Part shown: positions 1 through 12,541 of the stretch, piece by piece
How positions within the stretch are numbered: position 1 is the stretch's first letter
Layout of the letters: each line of letters opens with the position of its first letter
Origin: Panagrolaimus kolymaensis
Taxonomy: Eukaryota; Nematoda; Chromadorea; Rhabditida; Panagrolaimidae
Assembly: GCA_028622995.1 (NCBI GenBank)
Contig: JAJQJQ010000083.1
Span: 248,001-312,000 of the forward strand
Direction: 5' to 3'
DNA: 64,000 bases
Program-made: the position numbers and the translations under genes
Notes under the pieces: model-generated
Database searches by the model: none
What the model was told of the DNA's origin: nothing
Seen by the model: only the letters and a program-made list of their open reading frames with translations

Positions 1-1175
1 TGCTATCGTTGGTAAATATATGGTTCGATGAGGTATTGCAAAAAACCATGTACAAAATAAACAACAACCCGCAGCCACAAGAATCAAATACACCCGTACC
101 ATGGTTGAAGAAACAAAATCAAACTAATGATGGAATGATTTTTCTAAAAAATTGTGGGAGAATGAGTTGCAAGAATCTCAAGATTTACATAATTAGCAAC
201 TTTATAAATTGGGCGAAAAAGGAAGGAAAACGCGAATATTTTTTTATGGAGTTGGAATTGGAAGGAAGTTGATGGTTTTGTTTTTTGTTTGCAGAAGAAG
301 AAAAGGTTGCAAATGAAAAAGTTTTTTTGCTTCAAACAATTTTATTTTCTTCTTCGAAAATGCGTTTCACCACTTTACTCGCGGTTTTTTATTCGCTTTG
401 AAAGCACAATTGCAATTTGAAAAAACAAAATTTGTTGCAAATCTTCAAAGCTATCTTGCAGAATTTTTTTGGTGTTTCTCTTTTTTTTACATAGCTTACA
501 AAAAGAAAAGCTTCAAAGCAATAAAAAATGTGAAACATGAAAAAGGATGTGATGGGTTAATAAAAAGATTACCTCTCCAAATGAAAGAAAATATTTTATA
601 ACTTTTTTTTTGTTTCGCAAAACTAAAAAGTTTAGCTGAAGAAAATTTCGTTAATTACAAATTTTGTGAATAAAAAATGGGCTTACTTAGGAGGAGGTCG
701 TATAAATTCCAAGTTCATTAGTAAATTTATTATTGGAATCATTTTCAAGGTTGATTTCATTCGTCCTTCTTGCCATCTCAAAGCTTCTTTCACATACTAC
801 TCTCACGGAAGCTTTTTTGGTTCATCCATCTCCCGTATCAGAATCAAACATTTGCACGAGTGGCTGAGATGTGTGCCACTAAATAGATACATATTTTTTT
901 AATACCTATAATCACTAACTAAATATGGAGTAAATAACAAAATGTACGAAGTCAATGAAAATATTGAAAGGCATTATTGCAACCTTTAAAAAATCAACAA
1001 AAAGTAAATAAAAAAATAAAAAACTCTTTTAGTCAACAAAAAAAAAATCGAATCAAAAGCTTTTTTCTTTGAATGATGAATTGAATTGAAAATGGCACAA
1101 CAACAACAAGAACAATAAGGACATATTACAGAAAGTTTTTTTTAAATCGAATCACAATGATGCTTTATATTAATT
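1..1175. other. intergenic, no supported gene
   Basis: The stretch is very A/T rich with many homopolymer runs. The short open frames on both strands show no recognisable domain, no convincing splice pattern and composition typical of noncoding sequence. It contains the presumed 3' flank of the inositol phosphatase gene that ends at its right edge. Confidence 0.6.
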
Positions 1176-4100
1176 TTAATTCATCGGTGAAATAGGTGTT
1201 GGTTCATCATCAATTAAAACAGGGAGACCACGTTTATGCCTTCTATGATTAATACAAAATAATATCAAACTTCGTCGTTCCACACCGCCTTTGGGGATTT
1301 TGGATTGAAATAAAATATTTGCGAGGACTTGTAAATTTTCTGGAAAAGTAAAAAAATTTAAGTTTTTTTTGATTCGGTTTTAAAAGCGAGAAAAAAACTT
1401 GTAAAAATGTCAAAGTAAAAACTTACTTGAAAATTCTTTATTATTTAAAGTTAAATCAACAAAAAAATCTAATAAATAATCCATGGCTTGTAAATTAGGT
1501 TGTGGAAAGGCTGAAATGGTTAATAATCTTGCATCATCGGTTGTTAATTCATCAAAATCAATATCATTTGGAAACAATGGTTCTTTAAATGAATCAATTA
1601 ATATTAGCAATGAAGCATAAAGCATTGATTTCCATTTTTTATCTTTTTTTAATATTAATTCTTTGGGTTTACCATTATCAAGATAATCTCGAATTTGATG
1701 AAATAATGCTTCAGAAAATGTTTCATCAAAAGTAATATCATCTAAGGATAAAGTTCTCATAGCCCAACATAACCAAAATATTTGGATTGGTACTCTTGAA
1801 TCTCCAACTTGTAATGGATCATTTGGATTTGGAGTCTAAAGAAAGTAAGTAACAAAGTTTTTTAGTAATTTTTAAAAGAAATATGCAAATTTTTGATTTT
1901 GAAAAATTTGATATTTGAAAATTTTGAAATGAAAATTATATCAGTTCTCTTTTCCTCGAAGAAAAAAAAGTGTAAAGGCGCATATAATATTTTTTTGTTG
2001 CTGTAAAACAAACTTACAGGAACAAGCAAATCTTCTTCATCTTTAGGTAAACGACAACCATTTTTCTTTAAATCAATAAAAGATGAACCAAAACAACTTT
2101 TTTGATATTTTGCATCACATACAACAAAATAATCCCTTCCTTGATCCAAACTAATAATTAAAATGCAAGTTAAAGAAAAATCAGATTTTCCGGGAATTGA
2201 AATTTTTCTTGCTTCTTCATCATTAACAAGCACTTGAAGATTTATTTCAACTTGAGCTCCACTTTCAATAAATGAAGATTTGGGTGTGATTGTTAACCAA
2301 TTTTCTGGTAAAGTTTGAAGTTGATGAGTTGGAGCAAAAAAGAATTTAGTTCCATTACGCCCAGTATTTTTAATTGTTAGCGTTCGAACTACCGCTGTAC
2401 GATAATACACATTTCCAAAGTCAAACTAAAAATAAATAGATAAAAATTAAATTAAAATAATAAATCCACGACGTGTGACTTTTTTTCTATGTATGTATGT
2501 TTCCAAAAACTAAAAAAAATAAATAATAAAATGTGTGAAACTTTTTTTTGTTTTTGTTGTTAGGGAAGCGCTCCCTATTGGTATTATTGATTGTTTACAC
2601 ATGAGAAAACAAAAATTCAGCTGCTTTGTTTTCAACCAAATCAAACAATCACAAATAAATCAGGCCAAAAAAATTTTGAATAAATATTCGATGGAAATTA
2701 ATTCCAAATAAAATAACTCAAAAAAAGCTTGGTTTAAAAAAATTCAAAGCAAAAAGTAAAAAAAGACACTTTTAAATTAGAGAGTTAGATGCTATCGAAA
2801 AAAATAATAAACCCGAATGTTTTTTTAATCCGGGTAAAAAAAAAATAACGTAAAAAACGATTTTTTTTGCAGTGCATTTCTGGGAAGTGTTTTTTTTCTC
2901 TCTAAAAAACAGAGATGGTGATGAAGATAAAAAAAACTTATTAGCGCTTTAAGGGTTTCTTTGAGTCATGTTTTTCATTTTTAACACTTTACTTTTTGAA
3001 GATAAAAGCTACATAAAAAGCTACCATGAATGCCCAAAAAATAAAAAGAGTTTCACACATAATTTTTCAAAATAGAAGAAAAAAAGAATGACCCAGAAAA
3101 TTTGCTTTATCACAGACATAAAAAGCAATAACTCAAATAAATTACCTCAGTTGCAGATACTTCAATTTGTGGAAGCATATCATTTGTTTTTCTATCACCT
3201 TCACGTAAAACTTCTTCATAAACTTTAGCTTTCTTTTGTTCATCAACAATTTTAGTTCCAAGTTTAAACAATGCTCTCACGGGTTTATGATCGCTAAACA
3301 CCACTTTTTCCACAGATTTATATTCATTTTGTGCTATTTTAATTTGTTTATCTTTAACCCAATATAATATTCGATCACACCATGCTGGAATTCGCCTTTT
3401 TTCACTTGTATCCCATCTCGATGTACCAACATCAAATTTATATGTTGGTTTAAAAGGTAAACCCAAAATTTCTTTAAATCCATGAAAAGCTTGTCGAATT
3501 TCTTGCTGCTTTCGAAGTTGATCAAATTCAATTAATTTATTGAATTTTCCTTCTTCAATCATATCCACAACTTCTTGAAAATGATATGGAGATTCTAAGC
3601 GATAATTGAGATCTCCAAGCCAAATGACCACATCATGATCATATATTCCTCGATCATTGCCAAAACGCATTTGAGATATTTCACGAAAATCTTGATTTCT
3701 CTTAGATAATTCTCCACCCGCTGCCAAATGGGAATTTATAAAGCATATAGGCGTATCATTGATATTAAAGCTGATTCCCACTTCGCCTTTATTACCAAAT
3801 TTTAAAAATCCCGTTGCAACCCATGATGAATGGACATGAGTTGGAGAAGGTATATGAGATCCTGATTTTCGATATATAACCATAAATATTCCTATTAAAC
3901 GTATTTTTTCAACCTAAAAATAAAGGAAGGGATTTAGTAGTCGCTTGCTTATAAGCCAAATCTGATGATAACATACAACTTCATAAACGCTTGGTAAATT
4001 CCTTTTTAGCGTATACATCCATTGATCTTCTCTTATTGTATTTTCGGTTACATAAGTTCCTAAAGCAAGATCCATTTCTTGCAAACTAAAATCATCAAAC

Positions 4101-4240
4101 TTAGAAAAGTTAATAATTTTAGAAAATGAATTCATTCTAACCCAATAACAACAAAATCAGGTAAGTTTTCTGTATCAAATGTAAGCCAATCATTAAAATA
4201 TTCAGGCGGAGATTTTCCATTAACATTAAAAGTTGAAATA
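1176..4240 (-). CDS. OCRL: OCRL/INPP5B-type inositol polyphosphate 5-phosphatase (5' end unresolved)
   Basis: Predicted phosphoinositide 5-phosphatase acting on PI(4,5)P2 and related lipids at endosomes, Golgi and plasma membrane. Exons read on the minus strand: about 4240-4142, 4085-3980, 3913-3146, 2425-2018, 1835-1427, 1339-1176. The first visible exon carries FNVNGKSP, then VVIG joins across a 56-bp intron to LQEMDLA. Catalytic motifs follow in order: NSHLAAGG, WLGDLNYR, PTYKFDVGT, RIPAWCDRILYW and SDHKP. The next exon aligns with the OCRL ASH domain (EFDFGNVYYRTAVVRTLTI, then SCFGSSF). The last two exons match the RhoGAP-like end (VPIQIFWLCWAM). The 720-bp intron between phosphatase and ASH domains is unusually long for this locus. 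No convincing start codon is visible; an upstream exon or N-terminal domain probably lies beyond 4240. Confidence 0.9.
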
Positions 4241-5437
4241 AAAAAATAAATAAGGTTGTTTGTTGCTGCAGCAGTTAGTCTCAAAATCAATGAATGAACA
4301 CAAAAACATAAAAATGTTGCTTCGGCAAAGCAAAAAAAAAGAAAAAAAAAGATTGTGTTTTATTTTTTGGTGGCTTTGCTTTGGTTTTGAGAGGAAAAAG
4401 ATAGATACTTGGACTAATAAAATTTCTTTAAAATTAAAACAACTTTTTGGGAAGCAAGAAAGAAAACAAAGAAGGCAAAGGTAGAAATTTTAACGACAAA
4501 AAATTTTACAAAAAGAAATCATTTGAATTTTTTTAACTCAAGATTCTCGACAATTTTTTTTTTGTGACGACAAAAGAAAGATGTTAGTTGGCGTTGTTGC
4601 GTGGCGATGAAATGAACGCGCGAATTTTAAATCAAACCCACCAAAAAAAGAAAGGAAAATCGACACACACAAAGGAATCTATTTTTTTTTTTTGAATTCA
4701 AATTCAATGAAATTTTAAAATATTTGTTTGTTCAGCCGCTGAAGATTTTTGTTGGTGAATAGAGAAATGTTTTTTTCTTCAAAAATAAAAAATTTTATAA
4801 TTTTCAAGACAAAAAAAGAAAAGAAAAAATTGATGAACATGAGCAAATTGGATTAGAAAAATACAAAAAGAGAAATAAACTTTTACATGACAGGAAAAAA
4901 AGATTGATTATCAACTTTTTTTATGACTCATATCAGCCAATTTAAAAATAAGTTAACAAAAACAATTAAATAAAAATACAAATCTTTGAATTGTAAAATT
5001 TGTAAAAAAATTTCCCGATAAAAAAGGCAAAAAAACTCAATAAAGATTTTTCGCCGAAGAAATATAAAAAATAACAGCGTCTTCCCAATTTTTTAGGTTT
5101 ATCGGGTATGGTAAAATTGATTTTCAAGTAACAAAAGATCCAAAAAAATTAATTTACTTTCACATCAAAATTACAAACAATCAAATGATGATACAAATAT
5201 TTATTATGGGTAAAAAAATAAAAGATAAAGCGTGCTCCCTTTCAACCAAAAGTTTTTCTAAATGTTTCTTGGAGAGCTTAAAATTAAACAAAAAAAACGG
5301 AAATTAAGAAAACTCATTTTCTGGAGCTTTCAGATAAATGAAAAAAAAATGTTACAAAAAAGTTTTAAAAAATATATCAATCAAAAAGTCTATTTTCAAT
5401 TGCGTCCCAAACAAATCCATTAATAAAAACGCTTGGT

Positions 5438-6414
5438 TTATTTTGGCGTCCATGTGTGATACATCTTTTTTAGGTTTTTATCAAACAATTTACAGCAAAG
5501 ATGATAATTATCATTTTCCTCAAATGATAATTGAATCGTTTCGAGGGAAGTTGAATGATTCTAAAAATACAAAAAAATAAAATTTAAGGTTTTGGTCGAA
5601 CGAAAAAATTTTTACTTTTAAAAATTCACAAAATGCTTCCGCTTCTAAATCTATGGTAATACATTCGATTTAGATGTTTTTTAGATTGGCAAAAGTTGGC
5701 AATAATTTAAGATTGTTGGCTGTTGCTTTCGTAAGGATTAAATCTGCATTTCTTTCGGGTGAACTAAAAAATAATTTTGTAAGCATTAAATTTTTACCCA
5801 CATTTTCGTTTAAAAAAAAATCCAAGTAAAAAAACAGCTCACCAACAGATGTGTTGAATTTTAGGAGTTTTAGCAATAATTCCTTCGAGAGGAAGAATAT
5901 TCCCATCTTTGCATGAAATAATGACATCAATGAAAGCGAGGTGTTCAATATTTTTACCATTAATGAAAAACATAAATTCATTATAACTGAGATATTGGTG
6001 GGTGAGTGCCAAAGAAGTAAGATTGCAACAATAAATTTTTGGAATCAATGAAGAAATAGCAATATAAGAAAAATTATCAAATTTCTGCTCGATAGTTCCA
6101 TAAACAAAAATTTTAAAAGGTACATCATTGAATTTAATATTTTTATAATTTCCACTTTCTCCCCAACATTTCCATTGTCCTCCATTTTTAGTATTTGGTC
6201 CATCAAAAATTTCTTTGATTGGAATAACACGAGGATTCTTTGAATAAAAATATTTACATGTTTGGATTAATTTCGCGTATCCTTTTCCAGAAGATTTACT
6301 ATGAATCAAATAATTAATCAAAGAAGCATGAAAATCAAAATTTTGTGGTCGGGGATTTGAAAATGTGTGAAGAGGATGATCGACTTCGAAATCCATAATT
6401 TGAGAAATATTCAT
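5438..6414 (-). pseudogene. F-box-like nematode family protein with one in-frame stop
   Basis: Three exons can be joined: 6414-5843, 5763-5616 and 5560-5438, 281 codons in one frame. The N-terminal segment KLIQTCKYFYSKNP and the later NIEHLAFIDVIISC, LEGIIAKTPKIQHI resemble an expanded, F-box/LRR-like family I associate with Panagrolaimus-type nematodes; this is recognition from memory. The C-terminal part EAEAFCEFLK, NHSTSLETIQLSFEE and LKKMYHTWTPK ends in TAA in frame. A single TAA at 5672-5670, after NLKNI, interrupts this otherwise continuous frame, and I see no GT donor that could splice it out. Either the gene is a recent pseudogene or it makes a protein about 60 residues shorter. The start could be Met at 6414 or 6396. 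Confidence 0.55.
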
Positions 6415-8767
6415 AGACGCAAGCAACGAAAAACTGAACTGCACTTTGACAAAAAAAAATATTCGAGATTGAAAAAGGCTTTTTTTCATTTTTATCCAAC
6501 AAATAAAGAAATGCACGCCCATTTTTTTGGGACAATAAATTAAGAAAAAAAGGTCAATTTAAGGATCGTATATCGTGCAATAATAATTTCTTTCAATAGA
6601 TTTACATACTCATGTCAAGGTTTATGTTTTTTAATGCCACTTTTTTCTCGAGTGTTTCCTTTTACACTTCCGATCACTCGACATGATGATGCTGTTGCTA
6701 TGTTTTTTAGAATGGCATTCTTTGTTTTTTTTCCTCACCATTTTCCATGCGGATGTTTGTCACTGGTTTTCTTTTGTCACACTACATAATTATTTACTCA
6801 AAAAACGGGATAGAAGAAGAAAAAAATTTCATAAATGGCAGCGATTTTGATTCGGCAGTAAAAAAACAGGAAACTGTAAAAAAAGCGCAAATATTAACAA
6901 CTTCCATTGATTTTAAAAAAGGCAATGTTTAAATATCAAACAATGATGCCTTTAAAAAAATGCCGACTGGAAACAAATAAAGTCAGAGAAGATGGAAAAT
7001 ATTTATTTACAGTATTCCATTTAATTAAAAAAGGACTTTGCTTTAAATTTGAAAAAAAAAACTTTGATCATTTTACTTTAATTTTGGCTTTTTTCTATGG
7101 AAAAATATTGTTTGAGCAGAAAGTTTTATTTGGTTTTAATCAAACATTACCGATTATTTTTAAATATTTGGCTGCTTAGATTCAGTCAAAACAAAACTCT
7201 TATCACCGCCAAAAAAAAACCATTGACGTTTTTGGTTTTTGTCCACCTACACAACATTTAATCAACAAAAAAGGTTTACATTGAATAATTAATGCTAACG
7301 AAAAAAAGGGTTTGCAATAATACAGTAATATGAACTTTTGGAAAAACATAGTAAGGCAACATTATGCAATCAAGAATTTTATGAAGTTCTACCGAATCAC
7401 ATTTTCGATAAAGAAAAAACCTTCTTTTTAAATTCTATTTTCATTATTTGTCCATGTTGCTCAGCTCAAACTTTGTTGGTTTTTTACAACATTTTTACTT
7501 TTTATTTTTACTTCCGTTGTTTTCTTTTTTCTGTCTAAACATTCTGTCACTGTCTTATATTTTTTATCATTCTACTTTCTTTTTATGGTATTGCTAGACT
7601 CTACAAGAAAAAAAAAACAGTGCACTTATGCCCAAATATTTGTTTCTGGTAATAAAAGGTGAAAGTCCAAAAAAAAAAATCTCGACGAGTCTAAGTTTTA
7701 TTTTTATTTATTGTTTAATTGCATTTATGGCGGCAACGATTCATTTTTCAGTGTCCACTGATAATATTTTCGTGCTGCCATGGTTTTGTCGTCTCCGTTT
7801 TTTCTTCATTTTAGCTTTGCTTGCTTCTTATCTTTTTAATTGCATTTGTCCAGCCCCCTTAAATATGATATTTTTTTCCATTTATTTTCCACCTCAAAAA
7901 TTTCTCATTCATCATTTTCTTGTTTTCTACCGTCTTAAATTCGGTTGAACTTTTTCTTATTCCTCAGAAGCTTATTTGGTTTTTTTTGGTTGTCAAAAAA
8001 GAGTTGGGATCATTTCAAGTTTGTAACTTTTTATTTTAACTCAAAAAAACTTTTAAATTTAAATATTTTTTAGACCTGATCTTCAACTTTAAACAAACTT
8101 TTCAAAGTGTCTCGTAAAATTGTTTTAAATCCTCCGCTTCACATTTCTTCTAATTTTATCAAAGTCTTCCATACAGTTAATTTCTGTATTGAATTGAAGG
8201 CTTTGATTTCGAAATCAATATTGATCGTTATATTGGCCTTGAATTTTCAAGAGGCATATCGGTGACATCCCCTGTAAGTTTATTTATATTTTTTGTTTGC
8301 GTCAAAGTCATTTAAAAAAGCGGCTTTGAAAGAATCCTAAAGCTAAAACTTTTTTTAAATTAAAATAAGTATTTCTGAATTCTTTTTCATTTTTGGAATC
8401 GTTTTTCTTTCAAATACCTATTAGCTTTTTCGAGACAAATTTTAAAAACTAATATTAGATTTTGATTGCCATCCGAAACATTTCATTCATGTGAAACTCA
8501 CGCCACCTTTACCGATTTGTCTAATAAAATAAAGAAACAGTTTTATTTTTTCTTATCATTCTTTTTCTCCAAGTTTCCGCCTCGCCTCGTTGATGTCTTC
8601 TTACTCAGCACCAAAAAATGAAAAAATAAGAAAAACTTGATTTGATTTCGACACACCAAAATTACAGTAACATAAAAAAACTCTAAAATATGCAACAAAA
8701 AATTTATTTTAAATACACTTCTTTTGGAAATAAAATGTTGCGATTAACAAAAACTAACAATAAGTAA
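6415..8767. other. intergenic, no supported gene
   Basis: There is no ORF with a recognisable domain. The longer plus-strand frames near 6750-7180 and 7630-7950 are rich in Phe, Leu, Lys and Ile, as expected for random A/T-rich sequence. The right part should hold the promoter of the S-adenosylmethionine decarboxylase gene. Confidence 0.5.
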
Positions 8768-8775
8768 ATTTTCAG
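8768..8775 (+). promoter_or_regulatory. 3' splice or trans-splice acceptor ATTTTCAG
   Basis: The octamer is a strong nematode-type acceptor. It lies 10 nt before the upstream ORF start and 193 nt before the decarboxylase start. It is either the end of a 5'-UTR intron or a spliced-leader addition site. In both cases the mature 5' leader would begin at 8776 and keep the upstream ORF. Confidence 0.55.
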
Positions 8776-8784
8776 ACTAGTTGT

Positions 8785-8832
8785 ATGTGGTCAAAACCCC
8801 CAATTATTGTTCTTTATCGACGACCTCCCTAG
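8785..8832 (+). promoter_or_regulatory. upstream ORF in the decarboxylase leader (MWSKPPIIVLYRRPP)
   Basis: A 15-codon ORF plus TAG lies in the leader of the S-adenosylmethionine decarboxylase gene. It is the only ATG between the predicted acceptor at 8775 and the main start at 8968, so a scanning ribosome meets it first. It ends in Arg-Arg-Pro-Pro-stop and also contains Lys-Pro-Pro. The local base composition is richer in C than the flanks. Mammalian AMD1 and plant SAMDC mRNAs are known to carry polyamine-responsive upstream ORFs; a similar role here is inference. Confidence 0.5.
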
Positions 8833-8967
8833 CGGGTCTACTCTCAGTCCTCAAAAGTCAATTAAATCTTAAAATCCAATTTATCCAGTTTTTAACAACA
8901 CACTCACTATAAACCTAGCCAAAAGCCAGCAAGCAGCAATAAGTCAAGCCAGAAGCCAAGAAAAGTC

Positions 8968-10170
8968 ATGGAAGTAGTCATTGCTAAACAACAACAACAA
9001 TTACAAAATCAATTTGAAAGAGCAACAACAATCATTTCAAGCGATGCTGATTTTACAATTAACAAAGATGCAAATCCAGGACATTTTTTTGAAGGAGCAG
9101 AAAAGTTATTTGAAATTTGGTTCGATAAAGAATCAAATCCTCAATCGACGTCCCTTCGAGCAATACCATATGAAGAAATTGTGGCCCTTCTTGAAATAGC
9201 TGAATGCCATATTTTACATTATCGAACCAATGGCATTCTCGACAGCTATGTTTTAAGTGAATCAAGCATGTTTGTTTCGGATACACGAATAATTTTAAAA
9301 ACTTGTGGCAGCACTAAACTTCTTCATTCCATTGATCGAATGTTAGATTTAGCTAAAAAATATGCAAATATGGATACCATTGCAAATGTATATTATTCAC
9401 GTAAAAATTTTTTACGTCCTGATTTGCAACCATATGTTCATCAAAATTTTGACCTTGAAACGGATTTACTTGATAATTATTTTGATGAAGGTGTTTCATA
9501 TTGTATGGGTTCACTTAAACAACATCGATGGTATTTATATACCATGTCAACCCCTCAAGCTCCACCAATTCATCCTGATCACACTCTTGAAATTTGTATG
9601 ACTAACATCCCAAATGAAATCCTTAAAATATATTCAAAAAGTTTTTGTTCGACTGGAGAAGAATGCACTCGAATTGGTGGCATCGATCAACTCGTTCCCA
9701 AAGATACTATCATTCATGAAGAACTTTTTGATCCTGTTGGATATTCCATGAATGGATTGTTTCCTAATTCCGATCAATATGTAACCATACATATTACACC
9801 CGAGCCAGATTTCTGTTATGTTTCATTTGAAACTAATCAACAAGAAGATTGCCTTTATGAACAAACTTTAAAAGTTCTTCGCTGCTTTCAACCAAATGAA
9901 TTTTTAATGACTGTTTTCTCAAATGACCATTCGAAATCTGGAGTTGAAACTCAACTAATGCTTTGGAATCAAGATCTTCCGGGATATAAACGAACGAGCT
10001 TACAATTTCTTCGGCTTCAATACGACACTCTCGTATATGCACAATTTACTCGACGAGATTTAATTCAAAAGAAAATGATTAATCCAAAAAAGATTGTCAA
10101 ACCCCATCGGCTTATTGTTGCTTGTCAACAACAAAATAGTGATTCAGAGGAAGAGAGTAGCACCCGCTAA
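8968..10170 (+). CDS. smd-1: S-adenosylmethionine decarboxylase proenzyme
   Basis: Catalyses decarboxylation of S-adenosylmethionine to give the aminopropyl donor for spermidine and spermine synthesis; cytosolic. It is a single 400-codon exon, slightly longer than the animal norm because of a Gln-rich N-terminal extension. FFEGAEKLFEIWF (about residues 40-52) carries the conserved Phe and Glu residues. The self-cleavage site LSESSMFVS places the pyruvoyl-forming Ser at residue 99. KTCGSTKLLH gives the active-site Cys113, and GYSMNGL (Ser260) and TIHITPEPDF (His275) supply the processing residues. All key residues are intact, so autoprocessing and activity are expected. The acidic tail SDSEEESS is poorly conserved in this family. 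Translation is probably controlled by the upstream ORF in the leader. Confidence 0.97.
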   Translation: MEVVIAKQQQQLQNQFERATTIISSDADFTINKDANPGHFFEGAEKLFEIWFDKESNPQSTSLRAIPYEEIVALLEIAECHILHYRTNGILDSYVLSESSMFVSDTRIILKTCGSTKLLHSIDRMLDLAKKYANMDTIANVYYSRKNFLRPDLQPYVHQNFDLETDLLDNYFDEGVSYCMGSLKQHRWYLYTMSTPQAPPIHPDHTLEICMTNIPNEILKIYSKSFCSTGEECTRIGGIDQLVPKDTIIHEELFDPVGYSMNGLFPNSDQYVTIHITPEPDFCYVSFETNQQEDCLYEQTLKVLRCFQPNEFLMTVFSNDHSKSGVETQLMLWNQDLPGYKRTSLQFLRLQYDTLVYAQFTRRDLIQKKMINPKKIVKPHRLIVACQQQNSDSEEESSTR

Positions 10171-10445
10171 CGAAATAAACACCAACAACAACATCACAAA
10201 TTAAAAAGCGAGGATCAGCTGTTTTAAAAAATACATTTTAAAAACATTTATTTTTGTAATAACCAAAATTTTTTAATTATTAAAAAAATTTTCGCCTTGA
10301 TATTATTTTTTTAACTTCGTCAATCTTTTTAAAATTTGAATTTGAATTTAAAATATTATTATTTTTTTTAAATTACAGTAATAATTATATTTTTATGGCT
10401 AAATTAACTTTGCCATTTTATATTACTTTTTAAAATGTATGTAAG

Positions 10446-10471
10446 AATAAATAATTTTATTATCCAATAAA
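10446..10471 (+). terminator. polyadenylation signals of the decarboxylase gene
   Basis: Two AATAAA hexamers (10446-10451 and 10466-10471) occur about 275-300 nt after the stop codon and fit the end of the mRNA. Confidence 0.5.
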
Positions 10472-12483
10472 TGAAATATCAAAAATTCAAACATCGCTTG
10501 TTTATTTATTGTTTTTTTCGGTTTCTCAAAAACATCCATTTCAGCAGCAAAATGCTTACCGCACAAACCTAGGGAGGAAGAAAAACCGAGAAAGGTCAAG
10601 AGGACAAAAGCTAAAAAAGCGGTTTTTGCTTTTCTGACCTATGTATTTCGATCGCAAGTCATCTGCCATTTCTCGTTTTTTTTTCATGGAAAATCATATG
10701 ACATAAAAAAATGGGTGACTAATTTAATTGAAAAAAGCTGTTTTTTTTTTAGCTGTGTTTTTAATTTACAAAATTTAAAAAATACTTTAATTATTTTTTT
10801 TCAACGACCAATAAAATTAATTTAAATAATGAGAGTTTTCGGAAACATTTATCAAGCTTTTTTTTCTGAACAAATTTTTCTTCCTTATTTGAATTCAATC
10901 CGATTCAAGCCATAAACATTTTTGGTGCGTTTTTCTAAATCAACTCATTTTAGATGCATTTAAAGCTTTTTTTATTTCTTTGGCGCACATTTTCTTCGCT
11001 AATAAATTATGCGTCACTCCACTCACATTCAGAAATCAATTTTTTTGTACTCAAAAAATTCTTCTTCTTTTCTTTTTCGATTGATAACGATCAAAATAAA
11101 AATGGAAAAGAATTTTCACTCAAAGGATTCACTTTTTGCTTTTTCGTTGATTTTTTTTCTTTCAGACAGTGGGTGTTGTTGTTATATGTGTTTGTTTTTT
11201 GCCTTAAAAAAACGTCGCCCAAATAATAATAAAAAAAAGTGAATAATGTTAATGGTTTTTTCTTTCTTTTTTTGAGTAACACGAAAAATAAATAAAAAAC
11301 ATATTCTTCCGATTTTTGCTCCACGTTCTTCTTCGCCTTTTGTTTATTTATTTTTTCGATGATAAATATTTTGATTTTCGCTTCTTTCTTTTGTCTTTGA
11401 ACGTTTTTCTGTTTTTTTTTTTTTGCCTGACAAAAATAATTCCTTTTTTAACTTTTTTTTCTCAGTAATAGGGGATCCGGAGTTTGAATGAAAAAATAAT
11501 TTAAAGACTTAAAATTTTGGCGATGGTTTAATTGGACTCTTGTGCTAATAATTTTTGCGTATCTTATTAAATGCTTGAAAAATAAAATAAAGTGTGAAAT
11601 CATGCAGCTTCATTTTTTTTTCTGTTTTCATAATAATCACACTCCATTTTTTTAAAAATCTATCATGTCCTAGTTTTTAAAGCGAAAATGTAAATAAAAA
11701 AATTGCAATAAATTTTTTTTTGTAAAAAAAATCAACGAACACTCATTTTTAACAACTTGATTAAAGTATTGCTTGTTGTTTGTTGGGTATAAAAGGTCAA
11801 TAAAAAAACTTTATTTATATATACATAAAAATCATTTAAGAAAAGGCAAGTATCGTTTTTTTGTAAAGAGCACGAAAACTTTGGCGCGGAACAATCGATT
11901 AGCATCAAAACAGTCACAAGGAAAGGTCAGCTCTCTTTCTTTTAGAGATGGAAAAAAATAGCAACAAAGATCGGCAATGTTTCCTTTTCCATGAGACGAA
12001 AATAAAAATTACAAATGCTTTCAATTTCACATGATCAAATTGAATCATAAATATTCATAAATTTTGTTAGAAAAATAGATTTATGGGATTTATTAAAGTT
12101 ATTATTCTTTGGCACTTTGAGTTGTTGTTTATATTATTTTTTCATCAAAATCTAAGAGATGGATAACTTTCATTTCAAAAAAGTCTTCTTTTGATCAAAT
12201 TGTTCGAACAAACCATAGACTATGAAATATCCTTTTTTCGCTTTGAGATATACGCTTGCTTGCCACCATTAATAAACTTAACTTTTTTTGTTGTTGTTGT
12301 CTGAAGGTTTATATTCATATTCCTTACTTTTGAAGTAAACAACATCTTTTAGAGCTTGCTGCTTGTATGAATGTTATCATAGAAAGAAAAAAACTTAATT
12401 TTTTTTATCATTTTTTATGTTGAATGATCTTTTGTCCTGAATTTTTGTCTTCCCATTTTACTCACAAGTTTCTTTAATTTCAG
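10472..12483. other. intergenic, no supported gene
   Basis: A/T-rich with long T and A runs. The small open frames on both strands lack domains. A possible acceptor (TTTAATTTCAG) ends at 12483, 58 nt before the TOR start codon, and may be the spliced-leader site of that gene. Confidence 0.45.
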
Positions 12484-12541
12484 GGTTTTTATTTTGGTGA
12501 GCAGCATCACGCTAAAAAAATAATAATAATAAAGCGAAGCC

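Noticed and set aside
9..272. 87-codon open frame at the left edge
   Set aside because: No domain and no splice context, with composition like random A/T-rich sequence.
860..900. GCACGAGTGGCTGAGATG, resembling the 5' half of a tRNA-Leu or tRNA-Ser
   Set aside because: No matching anticodon or T arm follows.
4260..4484. 74-codon plus-strand frame next to the inositol phosphatase
   Set aside because: It overlaps the expected 5' region of the minus-strand gene and is Lys/Arg-rich from A runs.
6747..7948. Several plus-strand frames (61-106 codons), some hydrophobic
   Set aside because: Amino-acid content (Phe, Leu, Ile, Lys) follows the T and A runs; no family match, and neighbouring frames look the same.
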